64,000 nucleotides of DNA, from NCBI GenBank assembly GCA_029706075.1, contig JAINUG010000054.1, positions 4,811,074-4,875,073 of the forward strand, in the 5' to 3' direction. Within the stretch, counting starts at the first letter, position 1; each line of letters starts with the position of its first letter. This document shows, piece by piece, positions 1-21,757 of the stretch. A model generated the notes under the pieces. The model saw only the letters and a list, made by a program, of their open reading frames with translations, was not told where the DNA came from and ran no database searches. This DNA comes from Aldrovandia affinis. Its lineage: Eukaryota > Chordata > Actinopteri > Notacanthiformes > Halosauridae. A program made the translations under genes and the position numbers.

Positions 1-435
1 AATTATATTTATAAATGAGCCTTTTAAGGAATGGGTGCTTCCAATTAAACTCATTCCCTTGAGATTCATTTTCAAATTCTCACTGACGTTTTTTTCAGGA
101 AAACCCTCAAATTCATCATAATTAATAATTATACTTTTTAGAGACCAATCTTACTTGCCCTTCAAACCTCTCAAAGCTCCTCCACTCGTATAAGTGATTC
201 TGACTACAATAGTAATGATAATGAACCGTATTTATATTCTTTGAATCTCGTACAAAGTTGCAGCTCAAAGTGCTTCACTGTATCATTAAAAACAAGTCAT
301 AATAGGAAAAAGTTATAAAATGGTGATTATAAAAATGTCATAATAAAAAAAAAAGTATTAAAAAATGGCGTACGTCAGGAAGTTATTGCTGCCCACTGAG
401 GTTAATGTTCACCCCTTCCTCCCTCTGTCTTTCAG

Positions 436-11106
<10,671 letters not shown>

Positions 11107-11499
11107 AAGAAATCTGGACTTGAAATGTTTTTTTTTTCTAGCAGTCATCTCTCTAAAACCTTTTTCTATGCATTAAAAAAAACCTAAAGTTTCATTCGGC
11201 CACAAACTGGTCCACTTGCTTAAAACTACATTTCTGAAGACGATGTTTGTGTGTTATCAATCTTCAGAAACGTTTTTTTCTGGGCCAATATTTCTACCAA
11301 CACCTACAGCAAGGACACTTAAAAAGAATCGTTTGTCTCACTTGCAACAAGAAAATAATATATACTTGTAAAGTGTAAAATCCCTCTGGCGTTTGAAAAA
11401 AAAGCCCATAATGAATACAGGTGACTTTTGCCATTTTTTACCACTGTGGAAGGACAATGAAAAAAAAAACCAAATGCTTTGTACCGTTTTCAGGTGTTA

Positions 11500-11505
11500 A
11501 ATAAA
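11500..11505 (+). terminator. col1a1: Proximal poly(A) signal AATAAA of col1a1
   Basis: AATAAA followed within 30 bases by a GT-rich stretch (gtcttgttgttct), a plausible cleavage context for a short 3' UTR. Confidence 0.65.
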
Positions 11506-11737
11506 TTTGAAAAATGACAGTGAAGTGTCTTGTTGTTCTACCGATGAGGAAAGCAACTGGCCAGACATTGTTCTTAAAAGTCACACGCTGACTAGTCGAG
11601 ACAGGGGTTCAACTTCATTTTGAAATCTTTATGGCTACCTCAGAAAATTATTTCATGTTACGCAGAGTGTTAGCAAACACCAGGATAGATTTTACACGGC
11701 AGAAGTATCATTGGAAAAGCAAGTAACAGCTGTAAAC

Positions 11738-11744
11738 GGTGCTA
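11738..11744 (+). promoter_or_regulatory. miR-29 seed match (7-mer) in col1a1 3' UTR
   Basis: GGTGCTA pairs with miR-29 seed positions 2-7 plus the A opposite position 1. miR-29 is an established repressor of fibrillar collagens in vertebrates. It lies only in transcripts that use a distal poly(A) site. Confidence 0.5.
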
Positions 11745-11826
11745 TTTCTTCATGAGGTCCTGCCAGTGTTCTAATAAAACTCTCTGTCGAGATACATATT
11801 ATTGTCACTGATGCTAACGGGATCTT

Positions 11827-11834
11827 TGGTGCTA
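11827..11834 (+). promoter_or_regulatory. miR-29 seed match (8-mer) in col1a1 3' UTR
   Basis: TGGTGCTA is the full 8-mer complement of the miR-29 seed. It lies 89 bases after the 7-mer match, downstream of the proximal poly(A) signal, so only the long transcript would carry both. Confidence 0.65.
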
Positions 11835-12292
11835 AATTAATAAAATATCTTGCTGTCCAAGCAGAACAAATGCTTTTTTTCTTTATAAAGTGTTGTTTAA
11901 AAGCTCTGCAGCAGAGCTTTACAGACAGAATTACTGTAGATAATGATCCATGCAATCTTGTCTGGTGTAGATTAAGCAGGTGGATTTTTGTTTTGAGTTT
12001 TATTTTGTTTTGTTGAACATTTTCACCCCCCTTTAACAGTTTTTTTTTAAATTCCCCCTTTTGTTGTCCGCATTTCTTCTAGCAGTACCCCTCTTTCATC
12101 CCTTGGTTTTTGTTTTTGTTTTGTATTTTCTTTCTTGCGAAGGGTTTAAATTTTTTTAGAAACCGGATAAAAATTGGAAAAGACTTAAAAGCCGCCCAAG
12201 AAGCAGACACTTTTGGGGGAATACCAGAGGATCTGTACCTATTTTGTATATGTATAATAATTTGAGATGTTTTTAATTATTTTGAATGCTGA

Positions 12293-12298
12293 AATAAA
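12293..12298 (+). terminator. col1a1: Distal poly(A) signal AATAAA of col1a1
   Basis: AATAAA with downstream T- and GT-rich sequence (gtgttctacttactgtttgtg). Further AATAAA hexamers at 11773 and 11839 lie between the two signals and lack a clear GT-rich element. Confidence 0.7.
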
Positions 12299-15200
12299 GC
12301 ATGTTAAGTGTTCTACTTACTGTTTGTGAGGCCCTTATCTTGACTTCTCTCTGATTGCTTACTGGACTTGAATGAAGCCAACCCCGCAGGTTACAGATGT
12401 TCACATATTAAAAAGATGAAAATACATTTGTGAAATGCTGGTGTCTGAAATAACACCGGCTTTTTCAGAATACACTCACCTGGTCTATGTCCCTGCCAGC
12501 TGTTTGTTGGTTGACATTCAATATAGCCTACTCTTTCCCCCGTGTCTGGTGGCCAGTATAGCTTGTCTTCGGTGTCTCGCTTTAATACAGCGCTTTCCTG
12601 CTTCTTTAGATAAGTAAAATAACATCCTAAAGAATGCTCTGAAATGTGCTACAATATACAGCCACATCTTATGATCGAGGACTTATTCTTAAATGATACC
12701 GGATAATATACTGTCGAGAACAAAGGTGTTTATGTCGCGAACAATTGTGATGCACCATTGCTTCGCCAACAGTATGGTGGATATTGTCATGGTTTTATTT
12801 CTGGATATATCGAAAACATCGTTAAATTCAATGTAAAGGCGGGTAGAAGTAAAAATACGTCATCCACCTGCGGAACAGCACCGAGAATCGCCGGAAGGGA
12901 CAAAGCAGCAAGTGAGAAGAATACCTACAGATTTCTCACATCGTCTCTGTTGTTCATTTAGTTAAAATATGCAATAAAAATGTGTTCACAAAAAAGCCGA
13001 AGAAATAGCCCATGTGGGCGTATGTTGTTTGATTTTCACAACAAGATCGTTAAACTTAATGGTTATCTAACCATAGAACGCCCCATAGTGGTCAGACTCG
13101 TCCAGACTTTACCAAGCGTGAACGGTAAATGCAGCACAACTACACTTTTGAAGCAAAGGTGTCCTAATAGATTTTCAGGCATAATGCTGCCTGCTGAAAC
13201 GAGGCACAAGGTATCACAAACAACGTATTCGAGAAAAAATGGTTACTCAAATGGGAAAATAGCCTACAGTAGCCTACAGGGTGGAGAGCGTCTATAAAAT
13301 ACAGGGTTCATTATATATGAATTGTGTTGAAGTAACATTGCGAGAACGTTCAAAAAATGCAGGAAAAATAAATACATTCTCGAACCCGTGCTACACTCCG
13401 GCAGCAACGTGTTTCCCATTATAAAGTCCTGTTAACATTATTCTTTTGTCGATTGGCCGCAACTGACAACTTTCATATACAAAATATGTTTAGAATGTTT
13501 AATACTATGTATATAGCCTATATATTATTAATAATCATGTCCGTATCTACTGCTGTCCCTTCGGAGGGTGTAGCTCCAGTCTAAGAAGTCCACCATTGGT
13601 GCCATTGGGCCCCCGTGCGAGACAAAGCGCCGATTGTCAACCAAGTGATGTCATCCATGTGGTTGGGGCTACCCATAAAGCGCAGAAAAGTAAACCCCGC
13701 GCCAAGCGATTTCAGTAAAGTTTTACTCTCACTTAATGCAGTAACGAGTTGGATGCTTTCTTGAATCCTGTTTCAGCTTCAAATCGCAATAGCATGGGGA
13801 AACGCATCGCACACCCGTGTTCATGAATACTTAGTCTCATCTTGGTTTTGTTCGGGGGAGGAATACAAGGCGTGTATTATTCCGGGTTAGCCTCTGTCAT
13901 TTCCCTGTTACAGAGATGGAGTCACGATTCGAAAGATTGACCTGCACATCGGATTGTCAGGACGCCGTTATTTTGCTTGAGTTCATGTTTACTATTTAAA
14001 CTGGATCCTTGATACGTTTCTTTCAAATGAATGTGGTTCTCTGGGCAATGAAAAATGTGTTTAAGTTCAACACGTTTTATAGACTTGTGTAGCTACTGTT
14101 GGGTTTAAATACTGTTTACTGTTAACACGGTAAGTTTTCATTGTGTAAATGTTTCTGCAAAGTGGTAATTCTGTATCTAATTAATCCACCATTAACTGTG
14201 ATTTTAAGGTGTCTTGAGAGCTATATATGTATGTATAATTACTACTATTATTACTATACTATTATTATTATACCAAACAAATACTAATTTGTATAAGACT
14301 TGAAATGTGCTAACAGAATGCTTGTGTTTTTTTTGCCAATGATGGCAGTAGTTTTTCGTTATTTTTATTGGTCCTGGACTAGAGCAAAACCTAATTTTAT
14401 ATTAAAATTGATGTATTTGCGAACGGAGACCGTAGGGTCTTTTTACATTAAATTAAGAGGCAACAGAACAAAACAAAAATAGTCAAAGTCTGTTTCAGAG
14501 AAATAGAGTGAAGACTCCGGGAAATATTCGCTTTGTCTTTGTTACCTTGGTTACAGTCACGATATCTTTTGGCAGAGTGAACGTTGTCTACATCACTGCA
14601 TTAGAGTTCATTTTGAGAATCGGGGGTTGTGTGTATTGATTTAGTTGTGTGCACTGTGTGTGTTTGGTGGATTCAGAATAATTAAATAGTCACTGATAGA
14701 GAGTGTCATTTCCGTGCTATCCGTCTATCATTTTATATAGTATATATATCCAGATTATTTCCAATGCGATTTCTAGCATAGCATGTGAAGTAGCCTAATT
14801 TGTTTTAATGAAATAAAAAAGAATGGAAAACAATTAATGTGTGAATGAACGAAGTATAAACCATGTGTATTTATGGCATAGCCTACTGATTTCATTAGTA
14901 AGGGCTTCATATCACAAGGAATACGAGTAAGAGTAACAAGAGTTTGTAACAATAAGGACAAGCTGGGAGGCAACTATTTGGATTGTAATAGGAAAAACAC
15001 AATTTATGCAGATTAGCCTCCTACAGTCTCAATATTTTTTGTATTGGTTGGGATGCTGGAATTTAAAGCCAAAGATAGTTTATTTTCATTTCATACTTCA
15101 AGAACAAAAAGGTCCACTGTGTCCTATCAGTAATTGCTCATATTATTTTCCAATTGCCTTCATAAATATTTGGAGGACCAGGAGATATAGACCTGCAATA

Positions 15201-15617
15201 AGAGGCTCTTTATCTATTTGTTTATTTATTGACAGCTGCTAATACTACTGCGCACACCATATTAAGCTGTAAAATGTAAATTTAAAATGTAAAAATGCAT
15301 ATTACAGTAGGATACCTTGCCCTCCTCTCGTGCCTTGCTCTCTGCAGCAGATGTCTCCATCTCCTGGCCACAGTTGGTAATACGTATAATATTAGAATGC
15401 AAAGAGTTACAATTGCAGCTGGCATATTCTAGACCAGGGGTTCCCAAACATTTCATCTCAATGCTCCATACAATGACCATAAAATGGTCAACTTTTGACA
15501 TCCTTATCTAACACCCACTGCAGGCTGCCACATGGTGGCTAATTCAGAGTACCAGTGCCAGTGCACGGAACTATGTCTAAATAACAATGTCATTATATTA
15601 TCATTTTAACATTTTAG

Positions 15618-15655
15618 GCATTTAGCAGATGCTCTTATCCAGAGCGGCTTACAAA
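15618..15655 (-). repeat. SINE tail fragment
   Basis: ggcatttagcagatgctctt followed by atccagagcggcttaca is the reverse of the family A SINE tail, without core or head. Confidence 0.65.
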
Positions 15656-16525
15656 ATGTGCATTAATACATGGTATGATTAATCATAGTCTGCGCCAGAG
15701 ATCAGTGTCATGATACAGTAATAGACATAATTGTTGGCAGCTGCAAACCTTGCATGTGACACAAGGTTACACAATATTATGGATCTGCATAAGACAAGTA
15801 GCTATATAGTTGAATATATATGATGAATCATTACAACGAGCATGCTATTAACAAAGATGTGAAAACCTTTATTTGATCTGAAAATCGAAAATGTGTTTTA
15901 TATTAAGTATTGAAATAACAATAAAATATCCTAAAAAATATTGTGTCCATTTTGCTGAGGATCCTACGGTCCACCTTCATGGACCCTTAGGGGTCCCTGG
16001 GCCCCTGCTGGGGAGACCCTGTTTTTGTCCATCTCAGTGCCTTTCTCCCTATTCACACAAAAAGAAGAATATAACTCCTAATGTCAGTCAATATTTCTGC
16101 GAATGCCAAAATAAGTGCAAGCGGCGGTAAGTATTTGTAGTAAATATTTTCATTTGGATAAAGATGTGGGAATATTTTCTGTGTGTACCACACACGCCGT
16201 CGCGGTGCATATCATACACGTTGCATTTTGCCACAAAATACATCACCAAACTGTCTAATTGAATGGAAGCATTTACATATATGCAATACATGTAACGCTG
16301 AATTAATACAAAACATTGAATTGTTTTAAGATTATTTTTGTAATTACTTTACTGATGAATAATTGAACCATATAATTTATAAGCTTATGATTCAGTTATT
16401 GGACAAATTATTACAGGTTTCATATCTTTCTATGCCTGAAAGAAGGGGGGTCCCAAATATTATTTTGTTTCTCATTTCTCATTTTATTTTCTCGTATTTT
16501 CAAGCTGGCGACGCTAGGCGACGTA

Positions 16526-16737
16526 GGCTGGCAGTGTAGTGTAATGGTTAGGGAACTGGGCTTTTTAACTCAGAGGTTGTAGGTTCAATTCCCAGGTGGG
16601 GCACTGCTGTTGTACCCTTGAGCAAGGTACTTAACCTGAATTGCTTCAGTAAAATATCCAGCTGTATAAATGGATTGTATGTAAAAGAAAATGTAAACCG
16701 TGTAAGTCGCTCTGGATAAGAGCGTCTGTTAAATGCC
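16526..16737 (+). mobile_element. Complete tRNA-derived SINE, family A (V-SINE-like)
   Basis: The order is: tRNA-like head with A box (gtaatggttagggaactggg) and B box (ggttcaattcc), a conserved core (gtacccttgagcaaggtact, then taacctgaattgcttcag), and a LINE-type tail (gtaagtcgctctggataaga, then gcgtctgttaaatg). The core resembles the V-SINE superfamily of fish as I remember it. RNA polymerase III would transcribe the parent; the copy is diverged and has no clear target duplication. Confidence 0.82.
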
Positions 16738-18252
16738 TAAAAAAAGAAAGAAAAGTAAAATGTAAAAATTGTAGAGTGCAGCGTCAAAGACGAAACAGAG
16801 TTGGACAGACTTTAACTTTATGCAAATTAGTGGTGATGCGGTGAAGCGATAACCAATTGGAAGAATGGACACATTGGTTTGTCCTTATTTATCTCCATTG
16901 TAAACTAACGTGCATGTTTTTGGTTCCTACCGTACATTTGTTCTGTACCAAGATGGAGAAGAGGTTAATTGTTGCAGTGTCTGGGTTTCCCGAACTTTAT
17001 GATGCGTCCCTGTTTGTTATACAGGAATGTCAACAAAAAGAAGCAAAGCATGGCACAAAATATCAGAAATAGTGGGGATCCCTGGTGACTGATTAATGAC
17101 GCGCAATTAAATGAAAGGTACGTTAATTGCCAGTAGCTAGCCAGAAAGGTCAAGGTAAATTTAGCTAGTTTGTGTGATGTGAGTGCAAACGTGCTGTTCA
17201 AAAATGTATTGATAGTAGATTACTTGCTTTACATTCTATGGGACTGGCTCAATTCACTCTACTACAAACTTTATCCCTGGACATGCACAACCTAACCTGC
17301 TCTTCCCAAAAGCTGCTCATGTGGGGACGCCCGCACAAGTTTTATGCGCACAGGTACAATCAGATGATGTCACACAGCTGTATGCCCCGGATGTACTGCC
17401 AGTAGGCGTGGCTGTTAATCACCCCGATTCCCCTGCCTAGACCGACACCTTCCTCACTGATATAGACTTATAGTATGTGACATCCTGTTTCAGACAAGCT
17501 TACATGTAAAATAGCCACTGCATTGCTGTGTATTGGATTAAGTTGTCAGCATTTGATTGAGGTGGAAGTCCTCAGCCAGAGGGAATGGACATTTTAGGGG
17601 GTCTTGAGATGAAAAGGTCAGGGAACCTGCCTTAAGGGAGCAGGGTTTGTGGTCACACACTAATGACAAGAGGCTCATAGGTTTCTATCCCTGATGGACC
17701 GCCATTGTACTCCTCAGTGAAATAGTTTCACTTGGACTGCCCCGAAACACACCTCTGCTGGACGGAAGCGGGAGTACCACAAGATGTAAGCGTCGGAAAT
17801 CGCCCTGAAATAACAGCCAGTGTTTGGCTGGTTTTTGGTGTCAGGTTACACTATTTGGTGGCCCAGAGGTGGCATAGGAGATTGCTGTGTGATGTGCGTA
17901 ACTGTGGGAACAGACCTAAACCTCTGTGCAGTGATTTTTTGTTGCATAGGGGCCACGCAGAGTGGAGGGGGACTCTGGAGAGAGGGTGTTGCTTCCCCAA
18001 CCCAATCTCGGTGGTGGACAGGTCCTGGAGGACCTTGTTTAACATTTTCCAGGACACCTCACATAAACCGAAATATGAAATAAAAGAGAATAGGACAACC
18101 ATTTGTGGTGTTTATTGCAAATTGGTTTACTAAGGAGACAGACACAAGATATCAGAAATAGTTCAGGCTATCTTTGCTTTGTATTCTGGAGAACATAACA
18201 CTTATCGCATCACTAAGGAAATAAGTGGTGTGTGGGCCTTATATTTGACATA

Positions 18253-18804
18253 CACTACCGGTCAAAAGTTTGAGTACACCTGCTGGAAACTAGGTTTATC
18301 TCATAATTGACAATGCTTTACACCGTATACATTTCTGTAAATACTTTAAAATGACAAAAAACACATGTAACAATGAACAAAATGAACATCAAAGAAATGT
18401 TCAAGAAAATTATATTGAAAATTGAATCTTGGATTCCTCAAAATAGCCACCCTTTGCCGTGATAACAGCCTTACAAACACGGGCCATTCAGTTAATAAGT
18501 TTCAGCAGGAAATCACCCAATATGTCTTCCCAGCTCTCCTGCAGCAATTCCCAGAGAAACTTGTGGGTTGCTTTGCTTTGACTCTTCTGTCCAGTTTGTC
18601 GCATACAATTTCTATGGGATTGAGGTCTGGACACTGGGCAGGCCAGGTCATCAGTTTGAGTTGTCCTTCACGTTCCTCCTTCACCAGGTAGTCCTTGCAC
18701 AACTTCAAGGTGTGTTTCGGGTCGTTATCTTACTGAAGAATGAAGGAGTGCCCGATTAGCCATAGTCCAGATGGAAGGTGTACTCAAACTTTTGACCGGT
18801 AGTG
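18253..18804 (-). mobile_element. Tc1-type transposon, internally deleted (copy 1)
   Basis: A 552-bp element flanked by TA dinucleotides (18251-18252, 18805-18806). It has terminal inverted repeats of about 28 bp that start CACTACCGGTCAAAAGTTTG. On the minus strand it holds the C-terminal part of a Tc1 transposase, with the DNDPK block and WPAQCPDLNPIE, the latter containing the catalytic Glu of the DD34E triad. The N-terminal DNA-binding domain and first catalytic Asp are absent. One inverted repeat leads almost directly into the transposase C-terminus, so the element is non-autonomous. Confidence 0.87.
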
Positions 18805-18950
18805 TAGGTCATTGATAATCTGGTAGGAAAGGAAATTACCCTTTTTCTCAGCGTGTGGAAACTACCATTTTCATCTGCAGGTATTTATGATCTGTTTACC
18901 TGGCGAACACATGCATAGGGGTTTGTGATTGTGCGATGCATGCTGTTATG

Positions 18951-19360
18951 GAGAAATCGTTTTTTTTTTGTTTTTTTGTTTTGTTTCTGATTTTATCCCA
19001 TTTTCTCCCAATTTGGTAGCCAATTAGACCCGCTATTTTTAAGTCAATCCCCCCCTAGTAATGTGAGTTCGCTGCCGTAGTCTTGTGACCGGTAGTGACG
19101 AAGCGAAGTGACGCCTCTTACGAGACGGCACCCGCAGACCGTCGACCGTAACCCGGTACTACAGGGCCACTATACGCAGCGAACGTCACGTCGGCTCCCC
19201 TCCCCCCTCCCTGGGGCGGACAGCCAATCGCCGCCCCTGGTGGCACTCCGGCCAGAGCCGACACTTGGCGAGACGGGGAATTGAACCCCGGTCTCCGTGG
19301 CCAGCGTCGGACGTTGTAACCACTGGACCACGCGGGAGGCCGAGAAATCGTTTTTTTTTT
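18951..19360 (-). mobile_element. tRNA-headed SINE (family C) with 19-bp target duplication
   Basis: The element (18970-19341) lies between two identical 19-bp copies of GAGAAATCG followed by ten T (18951-18969 and 19342-19360). Read on the minus strand it has a tRNA-like head with A box (tggtccagtggttacaacg) and B box (ggggttcaattcccc), a GC-rich body, and an AT-rich 3' end that finishes in an A-rich tract. The head resembles tRNA-Glu. A perfect duplication of this length marks a target-primed insertion that is fairly young. Confidence 0.85.
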
Positions 19361-20184
19361 AAACACAAGAAAAATGCACAGACTGCATTCTAATGTGACC
19401 TTCGCGATAGTCACTGCTTGGGGCTTATCGGTCTACGTAAGGTTAGAAGCGAGTAAAATAACATGAATCACCAATCTGGGTCATGGCAATGTAGTCACAT
19501 GATGGTGGGAGCCCTGGAGCCTAACCCACAGCTGTGTCTAGCGTTAATGGCCTAGCATTCTCACAACTTGCGTGCACGGAACAGGGACCAGAGGAGGGCG
19601 GTAGTTTACCGAGTAGGTTGATTGACAGATACAAAAACGCCTGCGTACGTTATCCAGGCACGATCCTAGCAGCCCCGGAGGCGACACGGTTACCCTACTG
19701 TCAGTCTTTGACAGCCTCATCAATGGCTTCGCCCCCATTCAGTTTGATTAGCAACCATGGCTTTGTCCAGTAGCCATCATCAGTCATGCAGACAGGAAGT
19801 AAGTATATTTATGATGTTTAACTTGCTGATCTCCAACTGAAACCTTACCACTACCAGTGTCGGGTCCTTATAGATCTCATGGCGCTCACTGTTAGAAAAA
19901 AACAAGGCTGCCCATGCCAGCTTTGAAAATTAGGCTCCAAATCATGACTAAAAACTTGATTATTTTACCGCCACCTCCCCCATCCAATTGACTCCCTGTC
20001 CAGATATGACAAAATAATGAATGGTCCTCAGCTTAAACATCGTCATCCATTTTGACAGCAGCTGAGGGATTCATTGGAAGACACCAGCCACTCACTGCCA
20101 GTGATCATAGAACTCTATGGAGGGTGAAGGTTTCTGCTGAAGACCTCTAACATTGGTGCCACAATGATTTTCTTTGGTCTTCAA

Positions 20185-20345
20185 AGAGCCACCTTGGTGG
20201 GAGCCACACATCGGAGGTGGCCGAGGTGAGTCGCCCCCTTCACTGTAAAGCACTTTAACATCATGAGATGAAAGGTGCTATATAAATGAAAGGTGCTATA
20301 TAAATGAAAGGAGCTATATAAATGAAAGGTGCTATATAAATATAA
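20185..20345 (+). repeat. Dispersed retroposon tail with expanded 18-bp end
   Basis: It contains cccttcactgtaaagcactt and ends in about four copies of gaaaggtgctatataaat (20271-20341). The same module occurs at 38645-38750, and in reverse at 52145-52330 and 61570-61690, so it is a dispersed family. The terminal 18-mer has been amplified in tandem only here. Confidence 0.7.
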
Positions 20346-20525
20346 ACCATCACTACGGAGCAGGTTCCTCTAAGAGTATCCTGTATCGCTAGACTGCTTT
20401 AGTTGTAACGAGGTGGAAAGGGCTGACTTTATAAACAATCTGACTTAAAATAGACTTAAGTTCAAATAGACACATCTGGGCAAGGTTTGATTCAAGAAAT
20501 GCAGTTGACACCATTTTACATTATA

Positions 20526-21055
20526 CAGTACCAGTCAAAAGTTTGAGTACACCTTCCATCCGGATTATGGCTAATAGGCCACTCCTTCATTCTTCAGCAA
20601 GATAACGACCCAAAAAACACCTTGAAATTGTGCAAGAACTATCTGGTGAAGGAGGAATGTGAAGGACAACTCAAACTAATGACCTGGCCTGCCCAGTGTC
20701 CAGACCTTGTATGGGACAAACTGGACAGAAGAGGCAAGGCAAAGCAACCCACAAGTGTCTCTGGGAATTGCTGCAGGAGAGCTGGGAAGACATGTCAGGT
20801 GATTTCCTGCTGAAACCTATTAACCAAATGGCCCATGTTTGTTATCACGGCAAAGGGTGGCTATTTTGAAGAATCCAAGATTCAATTTTCAATACAAATT
20901 TCTTGAACATTGCTTTGATGTTCCTTTTGTTTATTGTTACATGTGTTTTTTTGTAATTCTCAAGCATTTACAGAAACTTACATGGTGTAAAACATTGTCA
21001 ATTATGAGATAAGCCTAGTTTCGAGCAGATGTACTCAAACCTTTGACTGGTACTG
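20526..21055 (+). mobile_element. Tc1-type transposon, internally deleted (copy 2)
   Basis: 530 bp, flanked by TA (20524-20525, 21056-21057), in opposite orientation to copy 1. The inverted repeats start CAGTACCAGTCAAAAGTTTG. The transposase remnant reads LQQDNDPKNTLKLC then WPAQCPDLVWDKLD. Compared with copy 1, fifteen bases are missing so that NPIEI, with the catalytic Glu, is gone. The join between inverted repeat and transposase is the same as in copy 1. Confidence 0.87.
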
Positions 21056-21372
21056 TATATATATACAATATATATATATATTAAAATTGCTGCTGAGATC
21101 AAATCTAATCTTTATGCCATCTGCTACTCCAACCCTCTATGTGGCAGCTATATCCTGCCACAGAAAAGCAGAAGTGCTATTAAGACAGAGAAAATGATTC
21201 ACTTGTTATGCTGAGTCTGATATTTAATGCCAGTTTACTCGGTTCAGATGAGTTTGTTCAAGAAACTGAAGGCCATGGAGGAGGAATTCAAGGCTAGAGG
21301 AGGAATTCAATCGAACTGCATTAATCTATTGTCCTTAATGATCGGCAGCATATTTAAGCAATTGATACTTTT

Positions 21373-21757
21373 ATGCTACTTAAAACGGGCGGCACGGTGG
21401 TGCAGTGGATAGCACTGTCGCCTCACAGCAAGAAGGTCTCGGGTTCGAATCCAGGCCGGGTGCCTTTCTGTGTGGAGTTTGCATGTTCTCCCCGTGTCCA
21501 CGTGAGTTTCCTCCGGGTACTCCGGTTTCCTCCCACAGTCCAAAGACATGCACGTTAGCCTAATTGGAGAGTCTAAATTGCCCGTAGGTATGAGTGTGTG
21601 TGAGTGAATGGTGTGTGTGCCCTGCGATGGATTGGCGACCTGTCCAGGGTTTATTCCTGCCTCTCGCCCCTATGCACGCTGGGATAGGCTCCAGCCCCCC
21701 CGCGACCCTGACCAGGAATAAGCGGCTTAGACAATGAGATGAGATGCTACTTAAAAC
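21373..21757 (+). mobile_element. SINE-like retroposon (family D) with 14-bp target duplication
   Basis: A 357-bp element (21387-21743) between perfect copies of ATGCTACTTAAAAC (21373-21386 and 21744-21757). It begins GGCGGCACGGTGGTGCAGTG, has a B-box-like gggttcgaatcc, contains tttcctcccacagtccaaag, and ends in a short atgag repeat. This sequence is among the commonest interspersed repeats of fish genomes. The exact duplication implies a recent insertion. Confidence 0.88.

Larger units (their letters stand above)
11107..12320 (+). other. col1a1: col1a1 3' untranslated region
   Basis: About 1.2 kb of AT-rich sequence with T-rich tracts follows the stop codon. It has a proximal poly(A) signal about 395 bases after the stop and a distal one about 1.19 kb after it, resembling the two alternative 3' ends known for mammalian COL1A1. 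The exact cleavage sites are not determined; the end given is an estimate about 20 bases past the distal signal. Confidence 0.8.
12321..18250. other. Gene-free interval between col1a1 and the transposon cluster
   Basis: AT-rich sequence with no exon I can support on either strand. It contains a SINE tail fragment (15618-15655) and one complete SINE (16526-16737). A moderately GC-rich patch at 13560-13760 has no recognisable coding content. In human, SGCA lies in the equivalent interval on the opposite strand; I saw no exon of it, though short exons could escape inspection by eye. Confidence 0.6.

Noticed and set aside
17732-18133. A 133-residue frame in the intergenic region
   Set aside because: It has no recognisable domain, and composition and context suggest chance or old repeat sequence.
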